From positions 1 to 5,035 of the forward strand of contig WFTA01000052.1 of assembly GCA_015485715.1 (NCBI GenBank): a stretch of DNA of 5,035 nucleotides. The letters run 5' to 3'. Positions 4,900 through 5,035 of the stretch are shown piece by piece. The stretch is from Patescibacteria group bacterium (GTDB lineage Bacteria > Patescibacteriota > Patescibacteriia > WFTA01 > S139-112). The notes beneath the pieces were generated by a model, which was given only the letters and a program-made list of their open reading frames with translations, made no database searches and was not told the origin of the DNA. The translations under genes and the position numbers were made by a program. Position 1 is the stretch's first letter; every line of letters begins with the position of its first letter.

Positions 4900-5035
4900 T
4901 TAGACATCAAATATAATATTACAAATATATTTATTGTCTTTATATATTATCTTTAAATCATGATAAGAAACTGCCTTTATATCATCATCAAACCCATCTA
5001 CTTTAAAACCCATAACTTTTGCCTTTATATAGGTA
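4900..5035 (-). CDS. Archease, RtcB-activating chaperone (C-terminal 44 residues only)
   Basis: The minus-strand frame is open from the window edge to a TAA at 4902-4900, so the N-terminus lies beyond position 5035. The visible tail contains YIKAKVMGFKVD, then IKAVSYHDLKI, and ends NIIFDV. This matches the archease C-terminus, in which a G-E/F-x-(V/F)-D segment is followed by (I/V)KA(V/A)(T/S)YH-x-L and a final (V/I)x(F/L)D(V/I). The Asp two residues from the end is the conserved acidic residue of that terminus. Archease speeds RtcB guanylylation and allows multiple turnover. The identification rests on a short tail but is strengthened by rtcB two genes downstream in the same direction, 6 and 27 bases being the only gaps. 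The promoter of the operon must lie upstream, outside the window. Confidence 0.87.
   Translation of the reverse strand, partial: TYIKAKVMGFKVDGFDDDIKAVSYHDLKIIYKDNKYICNIIFDV

Noticed and set aside
1..5035. Use of an alternative genetic code (TGA as sense), as in some candidate-phylum bacteria
   Set aside because: All conserved genes read through without in-frame TGA, and Trp and Gly positions use TGG and GGN codons.

Overview
This AT-rich bacterial window has every supported gene on the minus strand, so transcription runs from high to low coordinates. Bacterial origin is suggested by TATAAT-type promoters, a strong Shine-Dalgarno before one gene and an intrinsic terminator. Compact gene spacing and A/T-rich intergenic filler would fit a candidate-phylum (Patescibacteria-like) genome, but this is only an impression; nothing here fixes the taxon. 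The standard code fits: tryptophans are TGG, and in-frame TGA is not used as sense.

Reading in the direction of transcription, the right-hand block (5035 to 2710) is an RNA-repair operon. It holds the last 44 codons of archease (too short and open-ended for simple ORF calling), an unrecognised 252-residue protein, and a complete RtcB RNA ligase with all its catalytic residues. Archease is the known activator of RtcB. The unknown protein between them is therefore a candidate third partner.

Next is a 332-base gap (2709 to 2378). It contains a degenerate 8-base tandem repeat, a 126-base imperfect palindrome resembling a decayed miniature element, A-rich filler, and a promoter for the following gene, a complete Mn-type superoxide dismutase.

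The 213 bases between the dismutase and a PIG-L/LmbE-family deacetylase hold the most interesting structure. They contain a promoter, a ribosome site, a 27-codon ORF with seven cysteines, and a set of complementary segments: a 7-bp protector hairpin, a 12-bp antiterminator pairing and a 10-bp terminator hairpin ending in six Ts. This is the layout of a translation-coupled transcription attenuator. The Cys-Cys-Cys codons lie just before the first segment. I propose a cysteine-sensing leader controlling the deacetylase. Because relatives of that enzyme (MshB, BshB) make precursors of cysteine-containing thiols, a role in thiol metabolism is plausible but unproven.

The left end (870 to 1) is a very AT-rich open frame that runs off the window. 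It begins 10 bases after the deacetylase stop and carries a recognisable PD-(D/E)xK nuclease-type motif. It may be a restriction-type or defence nuclease.
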